Source: Streptomyces sp. SN-593 (lineage in GTDB: Bacteria > Actinomycetota > Actinomycetes > Streptomycetales > Streptomycetaceae). Taken from it: a DNA stretch of 64,000 bases. The stretch's first letter is position 1, and each line of letters starts with the position of its first letter. A program made the position numbers and the translations under genes. Location of the stretch: assembly GCF_016756395.1 (NCBI RefSeq), contig NZ_AP018365.1, positions 4,736,001-4,800,000 of the forward strand, in the 5' to 3' direction. Shown here piece by piece: positions 1 through 8,153 of the stretch. The notes under the pieces are model-generated. The model ran no database searches, was not told where the DNA came from, and saw only the letters and a list, made by a program, of their open reading frames with translations.

Positions 1-905
1 GTGAGGAACTGTTTCGTGGTGCGCACCGCCGCGACCAACTCGGCCGGACCGGTGACCCAGCCGACCTTCCAGCCGGTGAAGGAGAAGGTCTTGCCGGCCG
101 AGGAGATGGCGACGGTGCGCTCGCGCATGCCGGGCAGGCCGATCAGCGGGACGTGCTCGGCGCCGTCGTACGTGATGTGCTCGTAGACCTCGTCGGTGAC
201 GACCAGGAGGTCGCGTTCGACGGCCAGTTCGGCGATCGCGGTCAGCTCGTCGCGGGTCAGCACCATGCCGGTGGGGTTGTGCGGGCTGTTCAGCAGGAGC
301 AGTCGGGTGCGCGGGGTGACCGCGTCCCGCAGGGCGTCGAGGTCCGGGCGGAAGTCGGGTGCGCGGAGCGTCAGGGGGACCCGGCCGCCGCCCGCCATGG
401 CGACGCAGGCGGCGTAGGAGTCGTAGAACGGTTCGAAGGCGATGACCTCGTCGCCGGGTTCGAGGAGCGCGAGCATCGCGGCGGCGATGGCCTCGGTGGC
501 GCCCGCGGTGACCAGTACCTCGGTGTCGGGATCGACGTCGAGCCCGTAGAAGCGCTTCTGGTGGCCGCTGACGGCGGCGCGCAGTTCGGGGACGCCCTGG
601 CCGGGCGGGTACTGGTTCCCCCGGCCGTCCCGCAGTGCCCGGACGGCCGCCTCGCGGACGGACTCCGGGCCGTCGGTGTCGGGGAAGCCCTGGCCGAGGT
701 TGATCGCCCCGGTCGACACCGCCAGCGCCGACATCTCGGCGAAGATCGTCGTGCCCAGGCCGGCCAGCCGGCGGTTCAGGAACGGGCGGCGGGCGCCTCC
801 GGGGCCACCGGAACCCCCGGGGCCACCGGAGCGGCCCGTTCCGACCGTTCCGACCGTCCCGTCCGGCTCGCCCGCCGTGCCCGCCGCCCCGGCCGTGCCC
901 GCCAT
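1..905 (-). CDS. PLP-dependent aminotransferase, fold type I (3' end beyond window)
   Basis: Read on the reverse strand from an ATG at 903-905; the 3' end lies outside the window, so about 301 codons are present. After a Gly/Ala/Thr-rich leader of about 35 residues the protein matches class I/II aminotransferases: INLGQGFPDTDGP and NQYPPGQGVPELR near the N-terminus, VTAGATEAI for cofactor phosphate binding, LLLNSPHNPTGMV, VTDEVYEHITYDG, and the PLP-lysine motif SSAGKTFSFTGWKVGW. Such enzymes transfer amino groups between amino acids and 2-oxoacids in the cytosol; related actinobacterial proteins are annotated as aspartate, methionine or N-succinyldiaminopimelate aminotransferase, and the sequence alone does not settle the substrate. 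The low-complexity leader makes a shorter start possible. It is transcribed divergently from the DUF2617 gene. Confidence 0.85.
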   Translation of the reverse strand, partial: MAGTAGAAGTAGEPDGTVGTVGTGRSGGPGGSGGPGGARRPFLNRRLAGLGTTIFAEMSALAVSTGAINLGQGFPDTDGPESVREAAVRALRDGRGNQYPPGQGVPELRAAVSGHQKRFYGLDVDPDTEVLVTAGATEAIAAAMLALLEPGDEVIAFEPFYDSYAACVAMAGGGRVPLTLRAPDFRPDLDALRDAVTPRTRLLLLNSPHNPTGMVLTRDELTAIAELAVERDLLVVTDEVYEHITYDGAEHVPLIGLPGMRERTVAISSAGKTFSFTGWKVGWVTGPAELVAAVRTTKQFL

Positions 906-1267
906 CGCGTTCCACCCGCTCTCCACGTGCCCGCCGATCGATCAGCCGATGGTACCGGGTTGTCATATCGGAACACCTGAACTCGTAAGCGCTCCAAGGG
1001 ATGGAAAGTACGCACAGATGGGTAAAAACGCTGAACGGGGAGCACGATCCGTGGTTCCGTTGGTCCCGGATCTCCTCGGGGCCTCCCGATCATCCAGATC
1101 ACCCCGAATCCGCTGGGCCGAGCCAGGTCCACCGCGATCCGTGCCGAACCACCCCTGATCCACCCGGCCCCCACCGGCGCAAGCCACCGCACCTTCGCCT
1201 CGCGGCGGGGCGGGACGGCCCGTCCGCGCCGCGTGGGCGATCCCCAGCGTGCCCGCGGAGCCTCCCC
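906..1267. other. Divergent intergenic region, no gene seen
   Basis: This 362-base gap separates the reverse-strand aminotransferase from the forward DUF2617 gene, so promoters for both should lie here. The stretch around 955-1020 is less GC-rich than the surroundings and is the likeliest place for them, but I cannot point to a convincing -35/-10 pair. Open frames crossing the gap look like proline/arginine-rich frame shadows. Confidence 0.5.
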
Positions 1268-1789
1268 ATGCTCACCACCATTGACACCGCATACACGGAC
1301 ACCCGGGCGGGCGACCTCGCCTGGTGCCTGGACAAGGACGCGCTGCCCGCGCTCGCCACCCTCGGCGTGCGGGTCGGCGACGCCGCGGCACTCCGCGCCG
1401 ATGTCGAGCTACGCCTGCTCGGTGCCTCCCACCAGGTGCTCGTCGACGCCGGCGGCGACGGCTGCTCCGAGACGGTGGCGTGCCTTCCGGGCAGCCAGGC
1501 GCCGCTGCCGTTCGGCGTCTCCCGCCGGCTCGGCACGTGGGAGTACGAGTTCGCGGCCCGCATCGAGCACCTCTCGCTCGGCTCCTTCACCGCCCGCGCC
1601 CAGGAGTTGCTCGCCCTGGTCGCCGACCACCCGCACGGCCTCGCCGGCACCTTCCCGGGCGACCCGAACGCCTTCACCGCGATGCTGGTGCAGTGCGGGG
1701 AGGGGAACGTGCGGTGGCGGACCTGGCACGCGTACCCGCAGGAGGGGCGGTTGGTGGCGACGCGGACCAAGCTGCGCGTGACGCGCTGA
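1268..1789 (+). CDS. DUF2617 family protein
   Basis: A 173-residue protein starting at ATG 1268 (MLTTIDTAYTDT). It matches my recollection of the actinobacterial DUF2617 family along its whole length, with the features LGASHQVLV, CSETVACLPG, GTWEYEFAARIEHLS and HPHGLAGTFPG, and the closing WRTWHAYPQEGRLVATRT. The longer in-frame extension upstream (from 1001) is low-complexity and unlikely to be coding. Function is unknown; no membrane segment or signal peptide is visible. In streptomycetes a DUF2617 gene commonly sits just upstream of a membrane spermidine-synthase-like gene, as it does here, so the two may act together, but this is inference from position only. Confidence 0.85.
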   Translation: MLTTIDTAYTDTRAGDLAWCLDKDALPALATLGVRVGDAAALRADVELRLLGASHQVLVDAGGDGCSETVACLPGSQAPLPFGVSRRLGTWEYEFAARIEHLSLGSFTARAQELLALVADHPHGLAGTFPGDPNAFTAMLVQCGEGNVRWRTWHAYPQEGRLVATRTKLRVTR

Positions 1790-2108
1790 GCGATCCCGTC
1801 GTGCGCGGGGGTGGTTCACGGCCGCCGGTCCGTGGGCGCGGCGCGCGGGTCCGTACGGTGTGGTGCGCGAGGTGCGCGAGGTGCGTACGGTGTCGTGCGC
1901 GGGTCTCATACGGTGCGGCACGCGGGGTTCGTACGGGTGTGGCCCGGAGCCCGTACGGGACCGCACCGCGCCGGGCGCGAGCCGTACCGCACCGGGCCCT
2001 CGTCGTACCCCCGCGCGCTTCCCGGTGCCGCCATCCGCCCACCCCCACCGCCGGATTGCACCCTTGTGGGTGACCGGCGACGGAGCAAGCCTGACATAGC
2101 GTGCATTC
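1790..2108. repeat. Intergenic region with degenerate short repeats
   Basis: A 319-base gap between the DUF2617 gene and the spermidine-synthase-like gene. Its middle (about 1820-2010) is full of imperfect copies of GTGCGCGAGGTGCG, CGTACGGTG and CCGTACGGGACCG, giving several possible short hairpins that may end transcription from the upstream gene. The last 60 bases hold AT-containing words (TTGCACC near 2055, CATAGCGTG near 2096) that could be the promoter of the downstream gene. No coding region is supported. Confidence 0.4.
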
Positions 2109-3704
2109 ATGCTCGACCAGCGCGGACGCCCGCAAGCCCCCCGCCAGCTCTCCTCGGCGTTGCCCGTCGCCCCGCGCGCGGCCCGCGCGCTGGTGCTCAC
2201 CGCCGTCTTCGTCTGCGCCGCCTGCGGGCTGGTCTACGAACTCGAACTCGTCGCCCTCGCCTCCTACCTGGTCGGCGACTCGGTCACCCAGGCGTCGCTG
2301 GTGCTGTCGGTGATGGTCTTCGCGATGGGCTGCGGGTCGCTGCTGGCAAAACGGTTGCGCAACCACGCGGCCGCCGCCTTCGTCGCGGTCGAGTCCGCGC
2401 TCGCCCTCGTCGGCGGGCTGTCGGTGATGACGCTCTACGCCGTCTTCGCCTGGTACGGCCAGGCCAGGTTCGCCATGATCGGCTGCGCGTTCGCGATCGG
2501 CGTGCTGATCGGCGCGGAGGTCCCGCTGCTGATGACGCTCGTGCAGCGCATCCGCCGCCAGGACGCGGGCGGCGCCGTCGCCGACCTGTTCGCCGCGGAC
2601 TACGTCGGCGCGCTCGTCGGCGGCCTCGCCTTCTCCTTCCTCCTGCTGCCGTTCCTGGGGCAGTTGACGGGCGCGCTCGCGACGGGCGCGGTCAACGCGG
2701 TCGCGGGCGGCGCCATCGTGCTGTGGCTCTTCCGCGGCGACCTGTCCGCGCGCGCGAGCGGCTGGCTGCTCACCGCGAATGTCGGCGTGCTCGCCCTGCT
2801 GGCCTGCGCCGCGGTCGGCGCCGCGCCGTTCGAACGCGCCGCCCGGCACGCCGTCTACGGCAGCCGGGTGCGGGTCGCCGAGCAGACCGGCGCGGAGGAG
2901 ATCGTGCTGGCCGGCGGGACCGGCGTGGGCGGCGGCTCCTCCCTGCGGCTCTACGTCGACGGCGACCTCACGGTGTGCGGCCCCGACGCGACCGCCCACC
3001 ACCAGGCGCTGGTGGAGCCGGCGATGGCCGGACCGCACGCCCGGGTGCTGGTCCTCGGCGGCGGCGACGGGCTCGCCCTGCGCGAAGTGCTGCGCCACCG
3101 GGGCGTGTCGGCGGTGACCGTGGTCCCGGGGGATCCCGAACTCGCCCGGCTGGGCCGCGAGGACCCCGGGCTCACCGCGCTCAACGGCCACGCCTTCGAC
3201 GACCCGAGGGTGCGGGAGGTGGGCGGCGACGTGTTCGACTGGCTGCGGACGTCGGTGCGCGGACGCAGCCCCACCCGCCGCCCGTACGACGTGATCATCG
3301 AGGACCTGCCCGAACCCGGCAACTCCGACAGCGCCAAGCTCTACTCGCAGGAGTTCTACGGGCTCGCCGCACACGAACTCGCCGACGGGGGGCGGTTCGC
3401 GGTCGACGCCGGGTCCTCCACCCACACCCTGTGGACGACGGACGCGACGCTCCACGCCGTGTCGCTGAGCGGTACCCCGTACGCGATGACCGCCACACGT
3501 GCCTGTAGCGCGCCGGCCGACTGGAACTTCCTGCTGGCGGCGCCCACGTCGGCCCCGCCCCGCCTCGTGCTCCCGGCCGGCCCGTCCTCACGCCGGGTGC
3601 TCACCCTCGCGGACCTCCGTGCCGCCGAAGGCCGCGCCGACCGGACCCGCCCGGACCACCGCGTTCCGCCGTCCACGCTCCTGCGTCCGCGGATCACCGA
3701 ATAG
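2109..3704 (+). CDS. Membrane spermidine-synthase-like protein with eroded active site
   Basis: 531 residues from ATG 2109. Residues about 25-245 form seven or so hydrophobic segments (starting ALVLTAVFVCAACGLVYEL), followed by a Rossmann methyltransferase-like domain with the SAM loop VLVLGGGDGLALREVL. This is the architecture of the membrane-anchored polyamine aminopropyltransferase-like proteins common in actinobacteria. Key residues are changed: the usual acidic residue after the second strand (VE-x-D-P) is VVPGDP, the YHE..VHP segment reads HHQALVEP, and the catalytic D-x-x-D-P loop reads DLPEP. The first Asp of that loop is kept. The fold is secure, but spermidine synthase activity is doubtful, and it may bind another ligand. 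It follows the DUF2617 gene on the same strand. Confidence 0.8.
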   Translation: MLDQRGRPQAPRQLSSALPVAPRAARALVLTAVFVCAACGLVYELELVALASYLVGDSVTQASLVLSVMVFAMGCGSLLAKRLRNHAAAAFVAVESALALVGGLSVMTLYAVFAWYGQARFAMIGCAFAIGVLIGAEVPLLMTLVQRIRRQDAGGAVADLFAADYVGALVGGLAFSFLLLPFLGQLTGALATGAVNAVAGGAIVLWLFRGDLSARASGWLLTANVGVLALLACAAVGAAPFERAARHAVYGSRVRVAEQTGAEEIVLAGGTGVGGGSSLRLYVDGDLTVCGPDATAHHQALVEPAMAGPHARVLVLGGGDGLALREVLRHRGVSAVTVVPGDPELARLGREDPGLTALNGHAFDDPRVREVGGDVFDWLRTSVRGRSPTRRPYDVIIEDLPEPGNSDSAKLYSQEFYGLAAHELADGGRFAVDAGSSTHTLWTTDATLHAVSLSGTPYAMTATRACSAPADWNFLLAAPTSAPPRLVLPAGPSSRRVLTLADLRAAEGRADRTRPDHRVPPSTLLRPRITE

Positions 3705-3797
3705 TGTGCACGAAAAGTGACGAACCGTGTTCCGGGATGTGCCAGAATTGACCTGTTGGGAAGGGTGGTTGGCGGCTCCGGAGTGACCTTGCGTCGT

Positions 3798-3833
3798 GGT
3801 GCCGGTGCCGGTGCCGGTGCCGGTGCCGGTGCC
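3798..3833 (+). repeat. Hexanucleotide tandem repeat (GGTGCC)6
   Basis: Six perfect head-to-tail copies of GGTGCC lie in the leader region of the WXG-like gene, 37 bases before its proposed GTG start. Copy number of such short repeats can vary by slippage; here a change would alter spacing in the untranslated leader rather than a reading frame if the GTG start at 3870 is right. An alternative start further upstream would turn it into an Ala-Gly repeat. Confidence 0.8.
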
Positions 3834-3869
3834 GAGCGGGGCGCGGGGCGCGGGGAAGGGAGGCGGCGG

Positions 3870-4184
3870 GTGTCGGCGCAGGACGGCCGCGGGCCCATGG
3901 TGGACAACCCGTGGCGGCGGCAGTTGGTCGCGCTGCGCGGGGATCTCCTCAAGGAGATGGACGAACTGCGCTCCCTGCTCGCGGGCTGCTGCGCTGACGT
4001 CGGCGGCGGCGAGATCTGGGTCGGCCCGGCCGCGGACGCGTGGCACGCCGAGGCCCAAGGGCGGCGGACCGACATACTCGCGCAACTCGGGCGGCTGGTG
4101 CCCCTGGTGGAGGCGGCGATCGGCACCTGCGCGGAGAAGGTCACCGTGGGCGAGGCGAAGAGCCTCCAGGTGGACCTGCTGTAA
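3870..4184 (+). CDS. Small WXG100-like protein
   Basis: 104 residues from GTG 3870, preceded by a strong ribosome-binding site AAGGGAGG six bases upstream; ATG 3897 is the alternative. The protein is helical in character, with a central EIWVGPAADAWHAEA segment that resembles the W-x-G turn of ESX/type VII secreted helical hairpins, flanked by RRQLVALRGDLLKEMDELRSLL and QLGRLVPLVEAAIG. No signal peptide or membrane segment. It is followed after 86 bases by a 700-residue protein, and small WXG proteins encoded just upstream of large partners are typical of type VII substrates. No ESX core gene (EccC, EccD) is in the window. The family match is by motif and context, not by a recognised ortholog. 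Confidence 0.65.
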   Translation: MSAQDGRGPMVDNPWRRQLVALRGDLLKEMDELRSLLAGCCADVGGGEIWVGPAADAWHAEAQGRRTDILAQLGRLVPLVEAAIGTCAEKVTVGEAKSLQVDLL

Positions 4185-4270
4185 CAGGTCCGCCGTATCC
4201 CGCACGCATCCGACGCGGCCCGTCGCTCCACGACTCACCCGCGGACCGCAGCGACATGGGACGGCGACAC

Positions 4271-6361
4271 ATGGGACACCCCCAGCGCGGACAGACCTTC
4301 TCCGGGATCGACCCCGACCGGCTGCCCGGTACCATCCACGCGCTCCAGAACGACACGAAACGGCTGCACGACAGCGCCACCCTCTTCCGTGCCCGCTTCG
4401 TCCGCTACGGCCTCGACACCCGTCCGCTGGACCGGCTCCTGGCCATCGCCCGCTGGGCCGACGGCGAACTGCCCATGCTCCGGCGCCGGCAACGCCTCGC
4501 CGCCGTCATCGGCGAGCACGCGTCGCAGCGCACGCTGGCCTTCCTGCCCGACGGCGCGGTCACGTCGGGCGCCGCGGCTCGCGCCACCGCCCAAGGACGC
4601 GCGCTCGCCGCGCACTTCGACCGGCAGATGGCCGACCATGACGGCGCCGTCCCCGAGGACCTCTTCGCCGCCCTGGCGGCCGGCGGCCACGACGGCGACT
4701 TCCTCCGCGGCTTCTACAGCTCCCTCGGCCCCCGCCGCCTGTCCCAACTGTCCAACTCCATGTCCGGCAGCCCCTACGACCACCGCTACGTCGACCACCC
4801 CGACCAACTCGCATACGACCGCGACGTCCTGGCCCGTACCCTCGGCGGCTTCACCCGCGTCGCCGCCGACATGAGTCCCCCGGCCGCCCAACGCGCCTTC
4901 TGGTCCGCCTGGTTCGACCGCTTCGACGACCCCGGCCAGGGGTTCCGCCCCGACCTCCTCCTCCCTCTCGTCGACAGCGGCACCTACGACGCCGGCTTCC
5001 TCGTCACCCTCGCGGACCGCGCCTTCACCACCGACGAGGTCCGCAGTGTCACCCCGCGCATGTCCGGTTCCCCCGCGGCCCCCGACCCCTGGCGCGCCGA
5101 CCACTACGTCCAGCTCTTCGACGCCCTCACCAAGAACCCCCTTGCCGCAGGGCAGTTCGTGGCGCTGCGCCCCGACATCACGACCAACGCGCTCTACCCG
5201 GGCGGCGGAAGCACCACCCCTGAGCGGATCGCGGCGTTCACCGCAGCCCTCAAGGCCGCGACGACCACCCTCCGCGCCACGCATCCCGCCCTCTCCGACC
5301 GCAACACCGCGTGGCTCCTGGCCGCGAACCTCGCCCACACCCGGGACCCCGACCTCCAGACCGTCCACCCCTATCCCGCGGTCTCCCTCCTCTTCTCCGA
5401 GATCCTGGCCCAGCACTGGGACGACCTCCAGTACGCGATCACCTCCCCGGCCCAGGACGCGTTCTGGGCCGCCCCCACCTGGAGCCCAGCGGCCTTCACC
5501 CGCTCCCAGGACCCCACCCGCGACGGCCTCGAACTCCACCCCTCGGTATGGAGGGCCTTCATGGAGGAGTCCATCCGCGACCCCCACGCGGCAGCGAGCA
5601 TGAGCGCGCTCTTCGAAGCGAGCAGCAGGAAACTCGTGAACGACGCCGAGACCGCCGGGGTGAGTGACGAGGACCAGGACGCGGTCACGTACCTCAGCTT
5701 TTCGAAGGGCCTGATGGACGGCTTCTACGGTGACGTCTTCGCGACGACCGAGCAGCGGCTCGGGAACGAGAGCCAGGCGTGGGCGGACGCGATGACCAGT
5801 TCACGGGAGACGCTCGTCCACGCGGCCGCCAGCCTCGCCACCGGCTCGGACGGCGCGGCCGGCTTCGTCGAGGCGAAGGGCCAGGAGATGGCCACGGGAA
5901 TCCTTGAGAACTGGATTCACCAGACGGTGATGGCGACGCCCGGCGAGGCGCCCGAGGACCTGGTCGATGGGCTGAAAGGTCTTCAGGACGCGGAGTTGAG
6001 CACGACGTGGTGGGCCACGTTCGCCACTCACGCGTCCGCAATCGTGGGCACGGAGAGTTCCATCAAGAGCATCCGTCCCGTCACGGTGCAATTGCCCGGC
6101 CACGCTGCGGCCTCCACCTACACGGGCGATCCTCACGGACGCGGTGGCAGTCCTGTTCGGTACGTCACCGGGCCGTCGGATGACTTCGTCTCGGTGCTGA
6201 GGAAGTACGGCGGACCCCAAGCACTCGCGAAGATGACGCCACGCCAACTGGGTTCCTACAGCGACTGGATCGCGGATCCCGCAGTGGTGAGGAGGCTTGC
6301 AGGCCGCGGCGCGTTCGACTCGCTGCTGGGACGCGGTGTGGGGCGCGAGTCGTCCTCATGA
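4271..6361 (+). CDS. Large uncharacterised protein paired with WXG-like gene (possibly DUF6571-like)
   Basis: About 696 residues from ATG 4271, which has GGGACGG upstream; ATG 4256 is equally in frame. The protein is largely alpha-helical, without signal peptide or obvious membrane segment. Recognisable stretches are GLDTRPLDRLLAIARWADGE, a short GFYSSLGPRRLSQL, GFRPDLLLPLVDSGTYD and a C-terminal VRYVTGPSDDFVSVL. These resemble a family of large streptomycete proteins found behind WXG-like genes (I recall the name DUF6571, unverified). No toxin nuclease or ADP-ribosyltransferase motif is evident at the C-terminus. The stop codon overlaps, tail to tail, that of the reverse-strand lipoprotein. 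Possible roles include a type VII secretion cargo or structural partner; function cannot be assigned. Confidence 0.75.
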   Translation: MGHPQRGQTFSGIDPDRLPGTIHALQNDTKRLHDSATLFRARFVRYGLDTRPLDRLLAIARWADGELPMLRRRQRLAAVIGEHASQRTLAFLPDGAVTSGAAARATAQGRALAAHFDRQMADHDGAVPEDLFAALAAGGHDGDFLRGFYSSLGPRRLSQLSNSMSGSPYDHRYVDHPDQLAYDRDVLARTLGGFTRVAADMSPPAAQRAFWSAWFDRFDDPGQGFRPDLLLPLVDSGTYDAGFLVTLADRAFTTDEVRSVTPRMSGSPAAPDPWRADHYVQLFDALTKNPLAAGQFVALRPDITTNALYPGGGSTTPERIAAFTAALKAATTTLRATHPALSDRNTAWLLAANLAHTRDPDLQTVHPYPAVSLLFSEILAQHWDDLQYAITSPAQDAFWAAPTWSPAAFTRSQDPTRDGLELHPSVWRAFMEESIRDPHAAASMSALFEASSRKLVNDAETAGVSDEDQDAVTYLSFSKGLMDGFYGDVFATTEQRLGNESQAWADAMTSSRETLVHAAASLATGSDGAAGFVEAKGQEMATGILENWIHQTVMATPGEAPEDLVDGLKGLQDAELSTTWWATFATHASAIVGTESSIKSIRPVTVQLPGHAAASTYTGDPHGRGGSPVRYVTGPSDDFVSVLRKYGGPQALAKMTPRQLGSYSDWIADPAVVRRLAGRGAFDSLLGRGVGRESSS

Positions 6362-6826
6362 CGAGACGATCTGCCATGACAGAAACCCGGAAGGGGGATA
6401 GATGTCGCTCGGCTCGAAGGCGAACGCCACGAGATTTTCACCATTGAAATACGACCGGGCCACGCCACCCCCGCAGCGCACCTCGGGTTCGGCGTCGTTG
6501 TCGACCTCTTTCGTGTTCCAGTAGAGTTCCACCGCTCCCGTCCCCGCGCACGCCGCCTCCAGGACGTACTTCCCGGCGGGAAGCCGCGGCGTCGTCCGGC
6601 CCAGCCGCTGCCGCTTCTCGACGGCACCCGTCCAGTGGAGCCGCACCTCGGACGAGCGCGTCAGCAACGCCTCCGCCTGCCGGCGCAGCTCCCCTTCGCT
6701 CCGCGGGGGAGCGGCGGTGGGCCGGACCGGTTGCCGGGACGTGCCGCACCCGGCGGTGAGGAGGAGGACCGCGGCAGCGGTGGAGGCCACGCGGATGGCG
6801 GGGGTGCCGTACCTGGGCCGGGACAT
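6356..6826 (-). CDS. Predicted lipoprotein, small
   Basis: 156 residues on the reverse strand from ATG 6824-6826. An N-terminal basic region, a hydrophobic segment ASTAAAVLLL and the lipobox LTAGC indicate export and lipid attachment at a cysteine near residue 25. The mature domain has LHWTGAVEKRQRLGR, AGKYVLEAACAGTGAVELYWN and a C-terminal SGFLSWQIVSS, suggesting a small beta-rich extracellular domain; two further cysteines could pair. I do not recognise the family. It converges with the large WXG-associated gene, the two stop codons overlapping within TCATGA, so the three genes could be one functional unit, but opposite transcription argues against simple co-expression. A longer in-frame extension upstream is proline/arginine low-complexity and was not used. 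Confidence 0.75.
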   Translation of the reverse strand: MSRPRYGTPAIRVASTAAAVLLLTAGCGTSRQPVRPTAAPPRSEGELRRQAEALLTRSSEVRLHWTGAVEKRQRLGRTTPRLPAGKYVLEAACAGTGAVELYWNTKEVDNDAEPEVRCGGGVARSYFNGENLVAFAFEPSDIYPPSGFLSWQIVSS

Positions 6827-7032
6827 CGTCTGCTCCGCACTCCCGGAGAATTCGGGCAGAAGTGAAGGTACCGCACAGGTGTCGGTGAGGCCGGGAGGCG
6901 AGGCGGGTGGGGGCCGGTCGGGGATCAGGGGCACGGCCGGGTGGCGGAGCCGCGGGTGGGGAGGGGCGGGCGGCCGGGGGAAAACCGTACGCGGGGCCGT
7001 CAATGCGGTCCTGCGTGGGTAGGCTCCGCCGC

Positions 7033-7980
7033 ATGGAGCACGAGTCTTTCGTCCCGACCCCGTCCGCCCGGCTGGCGGAAACGTTCCGGACCCCGGGCGC
7101 CGTGGCGTCCGCGCTGCCGGGCTGGCAGCCGGATCCGGACGCGGCCGTGGGCGAGCGCGTGGCACGGGGGCGGCTGCGGCTGCGCATCGCGGGCTCGACC
7201 ATCACCTACCGCGGTTCCGTCACCGTGACCGGCGACGCGCCGCCCTTCACGCTGGAGGCGCGGGGGACGGAGGTGCGCGGCGACGGTGTGGTCGAGGTCA
7301 GCGTGCGGATCACGCCGGCGGACACGGAGGTGCCCCAGCCCGGTTCGACCCTCACCTTCCGCGGTGAGGCGACCGCGAGCGGCCGGCTCACGTCGTACGA
7401 GCCCGCCGCGGTGGAGGCGGCGGTCCGGCGCCTGCTGGATCGCTTCTCCGCGGGCATCGCCGAGCAGACTCCGCCCGCGGCCCCCGACGCCCCGGCCGCC
7501 CCCGATGACTCCCACGACTCCGACCGCTCCGACCGCTCGGGAGACTCCGAGACCTCCGCCGAGGACGGCGCCGTCGAGGGCCGCGCGCACCAGGACCGTA
7601 CGGGCGAGGCAGCCGGCCCCGACGACCTCGGCTCGGACGAGCCTGTCGCCGAGGAGGAGGAACCCGACGTCGTGGACGACCTCGGCGACCCGAGCGCCGA
7701 ACTGGAGGAGTTCGAACTCGTCGAGGTCGAGGTGGACGTCCCGGAAAGCGCCGCCGCCCTCGACGACCTCGTGCCCCCGGCCGAGGCGGCGCACGCGCGG
7801 CGGACGATGATCGGGCGCAGCGCCGAGGAGGTCGACCACGCACCGCCGCGCGGACGGTACGCGCCCGTGCCCGCCCCGGACGCGAGCTCGGCGGCGACGC
7901 TGCGGTGGGCGGCGCCGGCGGCCGCCGCGCTGCTGGCGTCGGCGGTCGTGGTGGGCAGGGTGCTGCGCCGCCGCAGATGA
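7033..7980 (+). CDS. CoxG-like SRPBCC domain protein with acidic linker and C-terminal membrane anchor
   Basis: 315 residues from ATG 7033. Residues 1-145 resemble the SRPBCC/CoxG (carbon monoxide dehydrogenase subunit G) fold: MEHESFVPTPSARLAETF, VASALPGW, GRLRLRIAGSTITYRG and EGATASGRL-type strands ending in the long helix EAAVRRLLDRFSAGI. Residues about 155-270 are a very acidic Asp/Glu/Ser/Pro linker. Residues about 288-312 form a transmembrane helix (AAPAAAALLASAVVVGRVL) closed by RRRR, so the domain should face the cytoplasm. In carboxydotrophs CoxG anchors CO dehydrogenase to the membrane; no cox genes are nearby, so a ligand-binding or tethering role is all that can be inferred. Confidence 0.8.
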   Translation: MEHESFVPTPSARLAETFRTPGAVASALPGWQPDPDAAVGERVARGRLRLRIAGSTITYRGSVTVTGDAPPFTLEARGTEVRGDGVVEVSVRITPADTEVPQPGSTLTFRGEATASGRLTSYEPAAVEAAVRRLLDRFSAGIAEQTPPAAPDAPAAPDDSHDSDRSDRSGDSETSAEDGAVEGRAHQDRTGEAAGPDDLGSDEPVAEEEEPDVVDDLGDPSAELEEFELVEVEVDVPESAAALDDLVPPAEAAHARRTMIGRSAEEVDHAPPRGRYAPVPAPDASSAATLRWAAPAAAALLASAVVVGRVLRRRR

Positions 7981-8153
7981 CCGGGACGCGGTGCCCCGCG
8001 GTCGTGCCCCGCTGTTGTGCCCCTGCGGTTTGCGGCTCGCGGCGGCGCCTCGCGGCAGGTGAGCCGGAACGGGTGACCCGGTGCGGTGACCTGGCGGTGG
8101 ACCCGGGCGAGCGCGCGTGAGCGCACGCGTCCCCGGCCGCTACGCTCGCTTCC

